In this document: piece by piece, positions 54,170 through 64,000 of the stretch
Layout of the letters: each line of letters begins with the position of its first letter
Position numbering within the stretch: the first letter of the stretch is position 1
Assembly (NCBI GenBank): GCA_037179335.1
Contig: JAKZHN010000055.1
Coordinates: forward strand, 1 to 64,000
DNA: 64,000 nt
Direction: 5' to 3'
DNA from: Cyclaneusma minus
Taxonomy: Eukaryota; Ascomycota; Leotiomycetes; Marthamycetales; Marthamycetaceae
Notes under the pieces: generated by a model
What the model was told of the DNA's origin: nothing
What the model saw: the letters and a program-made list of their open reading frames with translations, nothing else
The model's database searches: none
Translations under genes and position numbers: made by a program

Positions 54170-56748
54170 GCTTTTAGCAAATAAAGTATATTTTAGCCTA
54201 TTTTCATACCTAAAAATATAAGCCTAATATTTATTACCGGAATCTTTAACTTGGCATTTATTTAAAAGCCTTTACTATAAAAACGAAATATTTTTATTTT
54301 ATTATAATAAATAAGGAAAAAACCGGATTTTATATTATTTATAGGAAAGAAATATATTATAGCTATTATAACCATTTATTAGCAAATATAAATTTTTTTC
54401 CGCAATTCCAAAAGCCTAATTAAATTAAATTGCAAATAGCCTTTAATTTATTTGCAGCCAATATTTTTATCACGGTATTAACTTAGCCTTAGGCACCCAT
54501 GCCTGCCTTAGGCACTTATATGCCCGGTACGTGATTTTAGCGCTATAAACCCGTAGGGAGCCCTTATAGCTCCGCCCTGGCTAAAAAGCTTTCCTTTCCA
54601 ATTTACAATATTAATTTATTTTAATTTTTGCCCCGCGCTATAATAGTTTATAAATTTCTTTTATTGGTTAATTTAAATAAATTTTAAATATTTTTAATTT
54701 TTGCAAATTTCAAATATAATTTCTTATTTTATAATAATATCGCGCTATATAGCCCCAATTTCAATATTTAATAATTTTATTATTTTTAATTTTGCCAGTA
54801 TTATTTATACAAATTTATTTTTGCCAAATCCAATTCTGTTTTCATATTTAATTTAAAGCATTGAAATTTTAATTAATATTATAAATAGCATTGCAAATTA
54901 TACAGCAATTGCTGCAATTATTTTAAAAAAATATGTAATGTTTCTTGCCTAAACCATTAAATAAATTAATAAAATCTATTTGCCTATTATTAAAGTAAAT
55001 TAAAGCTTTGCTAAAAAAACTTATATTACAAATAAAATTAAACAATTTCAATAATTTTTTATTATATTTAATAATTTTTTATAATATATTAGCAGCGAAA
55101 TTAATAATAAAAATATTAAATTAATACAATACAATAATGCTATTGCTGCCCTTTAATTTTTTCTAAATTAAATTAGCAGCGCTAATATTAGATTGCAAAT
55201 TAGAAATAATAAATTAAATAAATTAATAAATATTTAAAAAGCAAATTGGAAGAAAAGCCAATGCCCGGTATTATATACGCCTATTCTTTTGCCTTATATT
55301 TTTGCCGTAAAATTAAAAATTCCAAAAATATTTCCGAAAACAAAATCCAGTTTTTTAAATATTAAAAACTATTTTTAAATTGGATTTGCAAAATTTAATA
55401 TATTATAGCTATTAATTAGAACGGTTTTAGCTTTAAATATAATTTTTTTTAATATATTGCCGGCCAGTTTAAAAAATATTGCAAATTTTAATATAAAATC
55501 CAATTTAATTAAATTACCAATAATTTTACCAACAATGCAAAATAGCCCTAAAAAACCTTAAATATGTTTTTTAATAATTTTAAAAAAAAAAAAAATTTCA
55601 AATAGAATTAAAAAAGCCCAGCAATACGTTTATATTTTAAAAGAAAATAATATGTTTTTTGCAGCTTTTTAATCCAATTATAGCTATATAGCTAATTAGG
55701 CTTAGCTTATTTCTAAATTAAAAATAATTGGATTTCCTATTTGAGTTTTTAAGATTTTGGCTAATAAATTTAAATTTTTATATAAAATATTTGACCTTAC
55801 TGCCTATAATAAATAAATTAAGTATTTTTAAAATATTAGCAAATAAATAAATAAAAACGCCTATTTAGCACGAAAACTGCTAAATGTAATAATTTTAAAT
55901 TAATTTTAAATAAACCTTAGCAAATTATTGCTATAATTGCAATTTATAATTATAATTATAATTATAATAATTTTATAAATTTATTTGTATTTTTTAAAGC
56001 CCTGCACAATATATTTAAAATTTAGCAATAAAAATATTGCAAAATCTATAATTTATATGTTTATTGCAGGCTTTCCTGCTATATTATGCAAAAATATGAT
56101 AATAAAAAACAAGCTAATATTAAAAATAATTGGGGTAAATTTAAAGGCTATAATAATAAATTTAAAGGCCGTGATAATAAATTTAAAAATCGTAATAGCA
56201 AAAATTAAAACTATAATTAAAATAAAAATTAAAATAATAGCTATAAAAAATACCAAAATCGCTTTTATATTATAAATTAAAAAAACCACTATTAAAATGA
56301 AAATGAAAATTAAGTTTCTTTTACCGCTATTTATAATAATTAAAAGCCAAAAACTAAAACTCCTCCAATTTAAATTTTAATTAAAAAACCTATAAAATTG
56401 ATTATAAATTAATATAGTATTTTTATAGCTCCAATATTTAAAAAATTATATATTATTAAAATTATAACTTAACAAAAAGAATTAATTAATATTAATTAAG
56501 TTTTTATTATTTTGTAAGCGTATAAAGTCTTTTATAATTGTTTTAATTAAAAATAAATATTGTAAAACCGGATTTATTAATTGGAATTTTGCTAAAAAAT
56601 ATTATTTGCCTTTATTTTAATTTTCCAAATTAAAATAGCTGATATTGGCTAATAATAAATTAGCGCCGCCAATTATAAAAATCCTAATTGCAAAACTCGC
56701 CATTAATAATTATATTAAAAAATAGGCATTTTTTTTAATAATATTATT
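54170..56748. other. AT-rich decayed repeat DNA
   Basis: No supported gene. A GC island at about 54,480-54,600 contains two CTTAGGCAC repeats. At about 56,133-56,200 a 21-bp unit (AAATTTAAAGGCTATAATAA-type) is repeated three times in tandem. Overlapping frames at 55,985-56,289 on both strands reflect this repeat. Confidence 0.65.
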
Positions 56749-56940
56749 TGTTAAAATAAGCTCCTAGCGGTGCGAGGGTGCGAGGGTTACGGGCTATTTA
56801 CGAGACCTATGTATTATATAGGTAAGCGAGAGCTATATATATAATATTATTTTTTGTAATTTTAGGTTCTTTTTTAATGCTTTACAAATAAAAGGATTTT
56901 TATTTACATTAGAATTTTATAAATTAGAATTTTTGGTGCA
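56749..56940 (+). repeat. 5' LTR of the copia element
   Basis: Begins TGTTAAAATAAGC and contains TGCGAGGGTGCGAGGGTTACG. Where the right LTR differs it usually has A for G or T for C, so this copy is the less mutated. The end is approximate. Confidence 0.7.
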
Positions 56941-59101
56941 ATAATTTGCATTTAATTGTTTTTTAAAAAAATTAAAAGTTAATAATAGCGTTGTGCGGAA
57001 TTGTTTACCAGCTAATAATAGGCATTAAATTTAGAATTTGTTTTTTAATAAATTTAGTAATGGATATTAAAATTTAACTTAGCGATAGATGCGAGCCTAG
57101 CTTAGCAATAGGTGCGAGCTTAATATATAGCGTTATAATTGGGCTATTTTTATTATTATTTTTTATTTTTTAAAGATTTGTTTATTTGTTAAATTAACTT
57201 AAAGATTTTGTTTTTGTTATTATTGACTTTTTAGCTAATATTTAATTAACTATTTAGATTTTAGCTAGCTATTGAATGGATTAAAATTTGAATATATTAT
57301 AAAGGATATTATTTTTAATTTGAAATGCGCTGCGCTAACTTTTAGCTATAATAATTGGTATAATTGGTTTTAATTAATAAAGATATATTTAATACATTAG
57401 GATATATAATATATTAAAAAAGTGATTATACGGTAATACGCTTATAAGAAACTTACCAATTAAATTTAAAATATTAATGCTAGCGGGAATATTATTATTA
57501 TAAAAGTTTTTTATTTTAAATGGAATATAAATAAAAAAGCTAAATATATTGCAAATATATTATTATTTTTAATATAACAATTAATAATTATTTGCGAAAG
57601 ATTAATAGCTTTAAATAGGAGTTTAATATAATTATTAAAAAGTCTTGGATTAAGATTTTTATTTTTTGCCGCAAAATTCTTTAATTAAATTCCGATTATA
57701 TAGTTATTTATATTAAAAATATGCTTTTTTGCAGCTTTGTTTTATTTTTATTTTTTCAATATAATATTATAATAAATGTATTAAGCAATTTGTTTTTAAT
57801 GCTTAAAAAAGCTTTTTTATTTTTGAAAAAAGGAATTGTTTTTGCATCTATTAACAAGGCTGCCTATATTTCTAATAGCAAATTTAGGCAATTATTATAT
57901 TAGTGCTAGGCTGGAGGCAATAGTGGTGTATAATTTGGAAATTGCAAAAAGCTTTTTGCATATTTTTTTTATAATAATAAATTTTATAGCAGTTGCAAAT
58001 GCTTTTTTTTATAGCTATTTAAAAAAAAAAATTAAAATACTTTAAAGCTTAAAATCGTTAAGCTTGCCTTTGCCGATTTTTTAAAAAAGAAAATAGATAT
58101 TGCAAATGTTAGCGCAAATAATAAGCAATTTTTATTTTGAAAAATAAATAAAAATATGGCTTTTGACATTTAAAGTTTTATTATTATTAGCAGCGTTTTT
58201 AAATTTAATTTAATTATTAATTTTAAGGCTATATTATATATATATATATATGTATATATTCTAAATATATATAATTTTGTTTTTGAAAGGCAATAAAAAT
58301 TGAAAAAGGGAATATTGTGTTTAAAATAAATTAATATAATTATAATAAAGGTAAATAAAAAGTAGTATAAATTAAAAAATATGCTTTATATTTTTGATTT
58401 TGGTGCAAATTTATTTTTGGGCAGGAAAGTTTGCTAATAAGATTTTGTTTCTTTTTTAATTTTTGTTTTATATATTTTAAAAGCCGTTATTTAAAAAAGG
58501 CTATATATTATTAATTTTATAATTACTTCTTAGAAATTGGCAAAAGCTTTTGAATTTTAAAATAATATTTAAATAGCGCTACTAGTTATTCAAAACAATT
58601 ATTGCAAATATATTAAAAAATCCAATTTAATTTAGCTTATTAAATATATTGGCTAGTATAATGCAAAATGCAATGCCAATTATAATATAATATAATATAT
58701 CAAATATAATACCAGCTATAATATAAAATAGGCTAATCTTTAATATATTATAAAGGCCTTAATATAAAATAGCTTTTAATATAATATAATATTATAGCTA
58801 ATATTAAAGTCTATTTGAAAGCTATTTTTAAAAACCGGTTTAAAGTTGTTTAAAAAATACCAAGCTTAAATTAAAATTAAAGCAATTTAAAAAGCGGATT
58901 GCAAAAAGGCTTAATAGCGAGCTATATAAAATAAATATATTTTATATTATTAAAAATATATTTATTTTGGTTTAATAAAAATTAACTATATTTATATTAT
59001 TATTGATTTTTTTTTAAAAAAAATTGTTTTTATTTTTTATTTATAAAAATTGCAATATTGGTAAAATGCAAAAGTAAATATTTAAAAAGTTAGTTAATTA
59101 T

Positions 59102-59225
59102 GAGCTGGAGCCATTAAAGCTAATTTATATTAATATTGCTGGTTTTTTTTACACGATTTATATAATAAGAAATGGTTTTTCAAAATTATTAATAATTATA
59201 TATGCAAAGTTTGGCCTTTTGCAAT
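59102..59225 (+). pseudogene. Integrase core remnant of the copia element
   Basis: A conceptual frame from 59,102 resembles the start of the copia integrase catalytic core (PLKLIYINIAGFF, where the family has an acidic residue at the N of INIAG at about 59,132). The change from Asp to Asn fits a G-to-A mutation. The frame then meets stops. Confidence 0.55.
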
Positions 59226-60889
59226 AAGAAATTATATAAACGTATATAGTATTTTTTTAAAGAAAAAAAATTAAATTTAAAATTGGTAAAAAATTAAAGA
59301 GAAAATATAATAATATTAGAAAGCTGATTAAGAAAATTATTTTTTGGATTTTTGCAAATGGTTTTAAGCTTGGGATTATTGGTTTTTATTTGTTTTAGTA
59401 AAATAAAATAGTTAAGAAAATTATTTAAATTGCTAAAGTTTATATTTGATTTATATTAAATAGTATTGGCTTTTTAATTGAATTTTAATTAAAAGCTATT
59501 ATAGCTAAAGCGTATATTTAAAATAAAATCGAAATTGGTTTAAAACTTAACGGCCGTATTATTAGCCTTGAAAAAATATAAATTGGTAAGCATTTTAAAA
59601 ACAATATTTATACTTGGAATTGCAAAATATAGGTTTATATTAATTATAAGAAACTTTTTAAATATTAAAAAAAAATATTTTTGCAATTTTGCAATTTCAT
59701 TTTTGTTGGCTATAATTTTGAAATTATAAAATAATATAAATTTATTATCCGGATTTTGGCAGAATAATATGTAAAATAATAGTAAAATAAAATAAGATAA
59801 TTAAGGATAGTATATGAAATTTAAAGCTTTGCAATAATTTTTATAGCTTTTAAAAAAAATCCTAACAAGTTATTTAATAGATATTATATTGGTAAATTTA
59901 TTTTTGCCGAGCAAAAGGCCAGGAAACTGGTTTTTAGGCAAGTTTATTTTAAATTTAAATTAGTCATCAAAATTGCGCTTAATATAGTCATTTTTATTTT
60001 AGACTTTTCGAATTTTTATAAAAAATGGAATAATGCTATTTTGTATTTTAAATTCGATAATTTGGGCAATTATATTAGCCTATTGCTCGATTTTGCAGAA
60101 ATTATAATATCAATTGAGCTTTTGGTAAGCGAGAATATTAATATAATTAATGTTTTTTAAAATTATTATAAATACTTTTATAAAGCTAAATAATGCTTAT
60201 ATTGCTATATTTTCTTTTTTAATATAAAGCCGGGTTTTAAAATTAATAGTAATAAATATTTAAAGCGCAATATTATTAAAGCCAGGATTTATAAATAAAA
60301 TTGTTTTTTTAAAAATTCTATTGCAATTATAATAATTAATAAAAATAATAATAATTTGTATAAATTTAAAGCTGTTTTAATTGCAATAAAGGTAATTTAT
60401 AGCGTTTGTATTTTTAGAAATTATAAAAAGCTGTTTTTAACCTTTTATATAAAATTAAATAATAGAAGGCTATTATATAGGAGTTTAAAAGCTTTTAGAT
60501 AAATAATATTTGGATTAAAATTGCTATAAATACCGCTTTTAATTTAAATTTTATAAAATAGGTATTTATAACTAAAATAAATTTTAATAGCGGGATTAAT
60601 AAATATAAGATTTGCTTTATAATTAAGGGTTTTAACTAGATTTAAAATAAGAGTGTTTTTAATATATTGCTTTTATGGTTTAAATAAATATTTTTTGCGT
60701 TTTTTTAATTATTATAGTATAAAAGGCTTTTAAATGCCGCTATTTTAATATTAGCAATATTTTTATTAAAGTGATTTTTATAAGCTTTTCTGTTTAGCTT
60801 TGCTAGGAAATATTACAATTTAATTAGAAAATAGTTTTCGGCTAAATAAAAACTTGTACGGATTAAAGTAAATTGCCAGAAATTGGAAT

Positions 60890-61144
60890 TTGCTAATTAA
60901 ATTCAAAATTATTAAGCTTGATTTTAAACAAAGCTTTAGCGATTTATATTTGTTTATTTATAAAACTACTGGAATAATTACTTTTATTTACATTAATAAT
61001 ATTATTATTGCTATTAAAATAATTGCTAAATTTAATATTTTTTATTTTGAATTAATTAATTGCTTTATTACCGAGAAGTTCAAGAAAATTAAAAGGGTTT
61101 CTAATATAAAAGTAATTTGGAATAAAGATTTTAAATTTATTTAA
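60890..61144 (+). pseudogene. Reverse transcriptase remnant of the copia element
   Basis: An 84-codon frame holds the copia RT pattern F-K-Q-S-x-S-D-x-x-L-F ... I-Y-I-N-N-I-I-I-A. The catalytic YVDD box reads YINN (60,989-61,000): both aspartates became asparagine, as G-to-A changes would produce, so the enzyme is dead. Position between the integrase trace and the 3' LTR fits the element. Confidence 0.75.
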
Positions 61145-62079
61145 ATTAATTAAAAATAATATATTAATAATTTTATAAGAAATTTGGCTTTTCGATTGGA
61201 AAAAAATAATTATATTTAATGCTTATAATAAATAATATTAATATAATAATGCTATTTAAAAATAATAAAAAATAGGCCGAATTAAATTTTTATTAGCGAA
61301 AATTTGGTAAGCTTATATTTGCTATAATGCTTATTTAACCAAATATTTATTCTATAATTAATAGGCTAATACAATTTATATTTAATTTATATAAATATTA
61401 TAATACTGTTTTAATTTGGTTATTTTGCTATTTAAAATTAATTGCGAATTATAGAATTAAATATAAATCATGCAAACTAAATATTATTAGAAATTGGTTA
61501 AAAATATTTAATAATGCGTTTCATAATTTGTTTTAATTGCCGGAATATTAGCGGGTTTATTGCAATATTATTTAAAAAAGCAATATTATAATTAAATAGA
61601 AAATAGAAAAATATGGTTATATTAATTTGAAAAGCTAAATATATTATTATAGCTGCTAATATTAAATAAGGCTAATAGCTTGGATAAATATTTAGAAATA
61701 TAAAATATAATAAGCTGGTTAATAAACATTTATATTATATTAATATAAAAGGCAATAATTAAAAAGCTATTGCTTTAATTAAAAAGTTTTAATTTTATAA
61801 AATATTTAAATATATCAATATAGCTTATTAATTTGTATATACATTAGAGAATAAAGGCAAGTAGCGAATTATATATATATATATATAATATAATTGTAAA
61901 TGGATTTACTAGGCTATGTTTAAAGGTTTAATTCAAAATTTTTAAAAATATATTAAATATTAGATTCGTTTTAAATAAAAAAATAATAGAAGTAAGATAT
62001 TTTAATATAGTTTTAAAAAAGCATTGGGATAAAGAAAATAATAATTGTATATACGGACCGCTATAAAGCTTAGGGAAAG

Positions 62080-62270
62080 TGTTAAAATAAGCTTTTGGCG
62101 GTGTAAGGATGCGAAGATTACGGGCTATTTACGAAACCTATTTATTATATAAATAAGCGAAAGCTATGCATATAATAGCATTTCCTGTAATTGTAGAATC
62201 CCCTTTTCTTTTTAATGCCTTAAAAATAAAAGGATTTTTATCCATGTTAAAATTTCAAACTATCCCCCTT
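62080..62270 (+). repeat. 3' LTR of the copia element
   Basis: Starts TGTTAAAATAAGC right after a purine tract. More heavily mutated than the 5' LTR (for example GTGTAAGGATGCGAAGATTAC against GTGCGAGGGTGCGAGGGTTAC), nearly all transitions. The 3' end is approximate. Confidence 0.7.
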
Positions 62271-64000
62271 TACTTTAATAATTTTTGGACTTTTATAATT
62301 AAAATATTATCATCCTAATATTAATTGGATAAAAACAGATTTATTAAAAAATTAAATACTATATTAAAATATATTTTCTATATAAATACGGGCTAGCACC
62401 AATATATTTTCTTTATTTCAAAAATAATAGCTTTAACAAAAATTCCAATATTATTCTAAATCAATTAAAAAATAGGGCAATTTTTAAGCAAATATTTTTT
62501 ATATCTTTTTGGCCGATATTTTCCTTTTTTTTTAAATTAATATTTTCTATATTTTTTAAATTAGTTTTTAAGCAAATATCCTTTATATTTTCGAGGCCGG
62601 TATTTTTTATACTAAATGAGGCAATTTTAAAATGAATATTTTTATATTTTTTAAATCCCAATTGATTAATTCTTTTAAATTATAAAAATTGCTTTATTTG
62701 CAATAATATAGCCTAGTTTAATATTAATTAAAAAACATTTTTTATATTTTAATCCTAAAACATTATGCTATTTATTAATATTCCCTTTTGTATTTTATTA
62801 ATTGTGAAAAATAATAATAAAACATTAGTATGCCTAACTTTTTTTAAAAAATTAACTAATCTTTTATTTTAAAATAAGATTTTTATATTATATAAAAAAA
62901 TTCAAATTTAGAAAAATTGAAAATAAAAGCCCGTATAATATGCAGCAGCCTTTTAAAGCTTTTTTACCCCGCCAGGAAAATAGCTAATAAAATCCGCATT
63001 ATTATTAAAAAAATATAAAAAGCAGTATTTCTATTATTAAATGCATCTATTTATATTTTCTAGCCAATATTAAATATTTATTAATTTAAATTTAATACAA
63101 ATAATATTGAAATAAATATTGCCATTAACTTTATTATATTTGCCTATTAAAAAAAACATTAGTATTGAAAATTTATTTAAAAGAACTAAATAAATTTTTA
63201 AAATCAAAAAAAACTATATATGGAAAATAAAATTCTTAAAATTGCTAAACTTTATATAATTTTTTCTTTACCGGCCAGAAGCATTTAAATAAATTACGCG
63301 TTTTATTTTTACCAATATATAATAAGTTTTTGGGTTTTTACTATTTTGACTAAAATATTTATAGCTTTTAAAATATAAATAAATTAAGCAAAATAACCGG
63401 AAAAACTATTGCCAAATTTATAAAACAAAAACCCAGTATAAGCGCTAAAGAAATGCAAAATAAGCCTTTTAAATGGCCTTAAACTATATCAAATGCTTTC
63501 CTTTTTAAAAAAGCCAATAAATTGCTTCCTAAATAATTTCGGAATTGTAAAATTAAATTGCTGTTCAAAATAAAACTATTTTATTATAAAAACCGATTTT
63601 TTTATCAAAAAGGTTGGAATATATTAGGAAATAGCTTAATAAATAGCATTTTTAAAAATTTATTTGGAAACTAAAATTTAAATATATAGCGGTGCTAATA
63701 TTAGCGCGTAAATTAAAAAAAGGAATTAAAATATATTAAAATTATAAAGGCCTAAATAATATTATTATTAAAAATCGCTATTTTCTGCCCTTAATTAAAA
63801 AAACCTTAAATATTATATACAAAGCCAAAGTTTATACCAAATTTAATATTATTATTGCATTTAATCAGCTAAAAATAGTAAGAAAAAAGAACATATAATA
63901 GTATTTATTATCCGCTTTAATCTTTTTAAATTATTGATTATACTATTTGGATTTTGTAATATTTTAGCCTTTTTTTAATATTATATTAATATTATTTTAT
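62271..64000. other. AT-rich decayed repeat DNA to the window end
   Basis: No supported gene. A minus-strand frame at 62,461-62,661 shows a loosely repetitive Asn/Ile/Lys pattern (about 12-14 residue spacing) that stems from short DNA repeats at about 62,480-62,630, not from a recognised domain. Confidence 0.65.

Larger units (their letters stand above)
56749..62270 (+). mobile_element. RIP-decayed Ty1/copia LTR retrotransposon
   Basis: Two LTR-like direct repeats (about 56,749-56,940 and 62,080-62,270), both starting TGTTAAAATAAGC, lie 5.33 kb apart. The right one is preceded by a purine-rich AGGGAAAG, as expected for a polypurine tract. Traces of an integrase core (59,102 on) and a reverse transcriptase (60,890-61,144) lie in this order, diagnostic of Ty1/copia rather than Ty3/gypsy. 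All frames are broken by stops and AT-driven substitutions. The outer target duplication could not be established because the right LTR end is uncertain. Confidence 0.8.

Noticed and set aside
55985..56289. Overlapping frames on both strands as membrane proteins
   Set aside because: Ile/Lys-rich translations of an AT-rich 21-bp tandem repeat; composition artefact.

Overview
This window looks like nuclear DNA of a filamentous ascomycete (Pezizomycotina; a Leotiomycetes-type fungus would fit, but that is a guess). Genes carry short spliceosomal introns (51-117 bp) with GT/AG ends and CTNAC/CTGAC-like branch sites. The genome is bipartite: a gene-bearing segment of normal composition (about 3.23-45.1 kb) is flanked by very AT-rich DNA (1-3.2 kb and 45.1-64 kb). 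The AT-rich flanks contain decayed transposons whose paired copies differ largely by C-to-T and G-to-A changes, as expected from repeat-induced point mutation (RIP).

Genes in the central segment, all assembled here by reading exons and splice sites: a four-helix membrane protein (+, 5.2 kb); a protein with a coiled coil and a C-terminal Zn2Cys6 cluster (-, 7.1 kb); a zinc alcohol/formaldehyde-type dehydrogenase (-, 10.1 kb); a short-chain dehydrogenase (-, 15.8 kb); a 2EXR-domain protein (-, 17.8 kb); a neutral ceramidase (-, 25.2 kb); a C4HC3 RING-like protein (+, 29.0 kb); a 944-residue Ser-rich protein of unknown function (-, 31.5 kb); a divergent pair made of a Vma12-type V-ATPase assembly factor (-, 34.8 kb) and a Coq1-type polyprenyl diphosphate synthase (+, 36.1 kb); a CCHC-containing protein (+, 40.2 kb); and a secreted repeat precursor with four two-cysteine core peptides (-, 43.4 kb). 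They are mostly unrelated housekeeping and accessory genes; I see no operon-like pathway. The two mitochondrial/vacuolar housekeeping genes share one 353-bp intergenic promoter.

The most unusual feature is non-coding. About 11.9-15.5 kb and 19.8-24.7 kb hold a diverged array of units roughly 325 bp long. Each unit has a GACAGCAG-type motif and, about 90-110 bp further on, a TATAAAAG(CAAGC) box; some units also have an opposite-facing TATA box. No convincing open reading frame runs through the array. The two arms flank the SDR and 2EXR genes and have matching units. A 975-bp hAT-type MITE with perfect 8-bp target duplications sits just after the TATA box of one unit. Other short diverged repeats occur at 9.2-10.0, 38.4-39.0 and 42.1-42.35 kb. 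Two tRNA-like genes with long structured insertions lie at 30.45 and 43.13 kb.

The right AT-rich flank contains a RIP-decayed Ty1/copia element (56.75-62.27 kb, LTRs, integrase and reverse transcriptase traces in the expected order), a 543-bp inverted-repeat element with an 8-bp target duplication (51.06 kb), a GC-rich, apparently un-RIPped 711-bp element (53.46 kb), and a second LTR-like repeat pair (45.75 and 50.44 kb).
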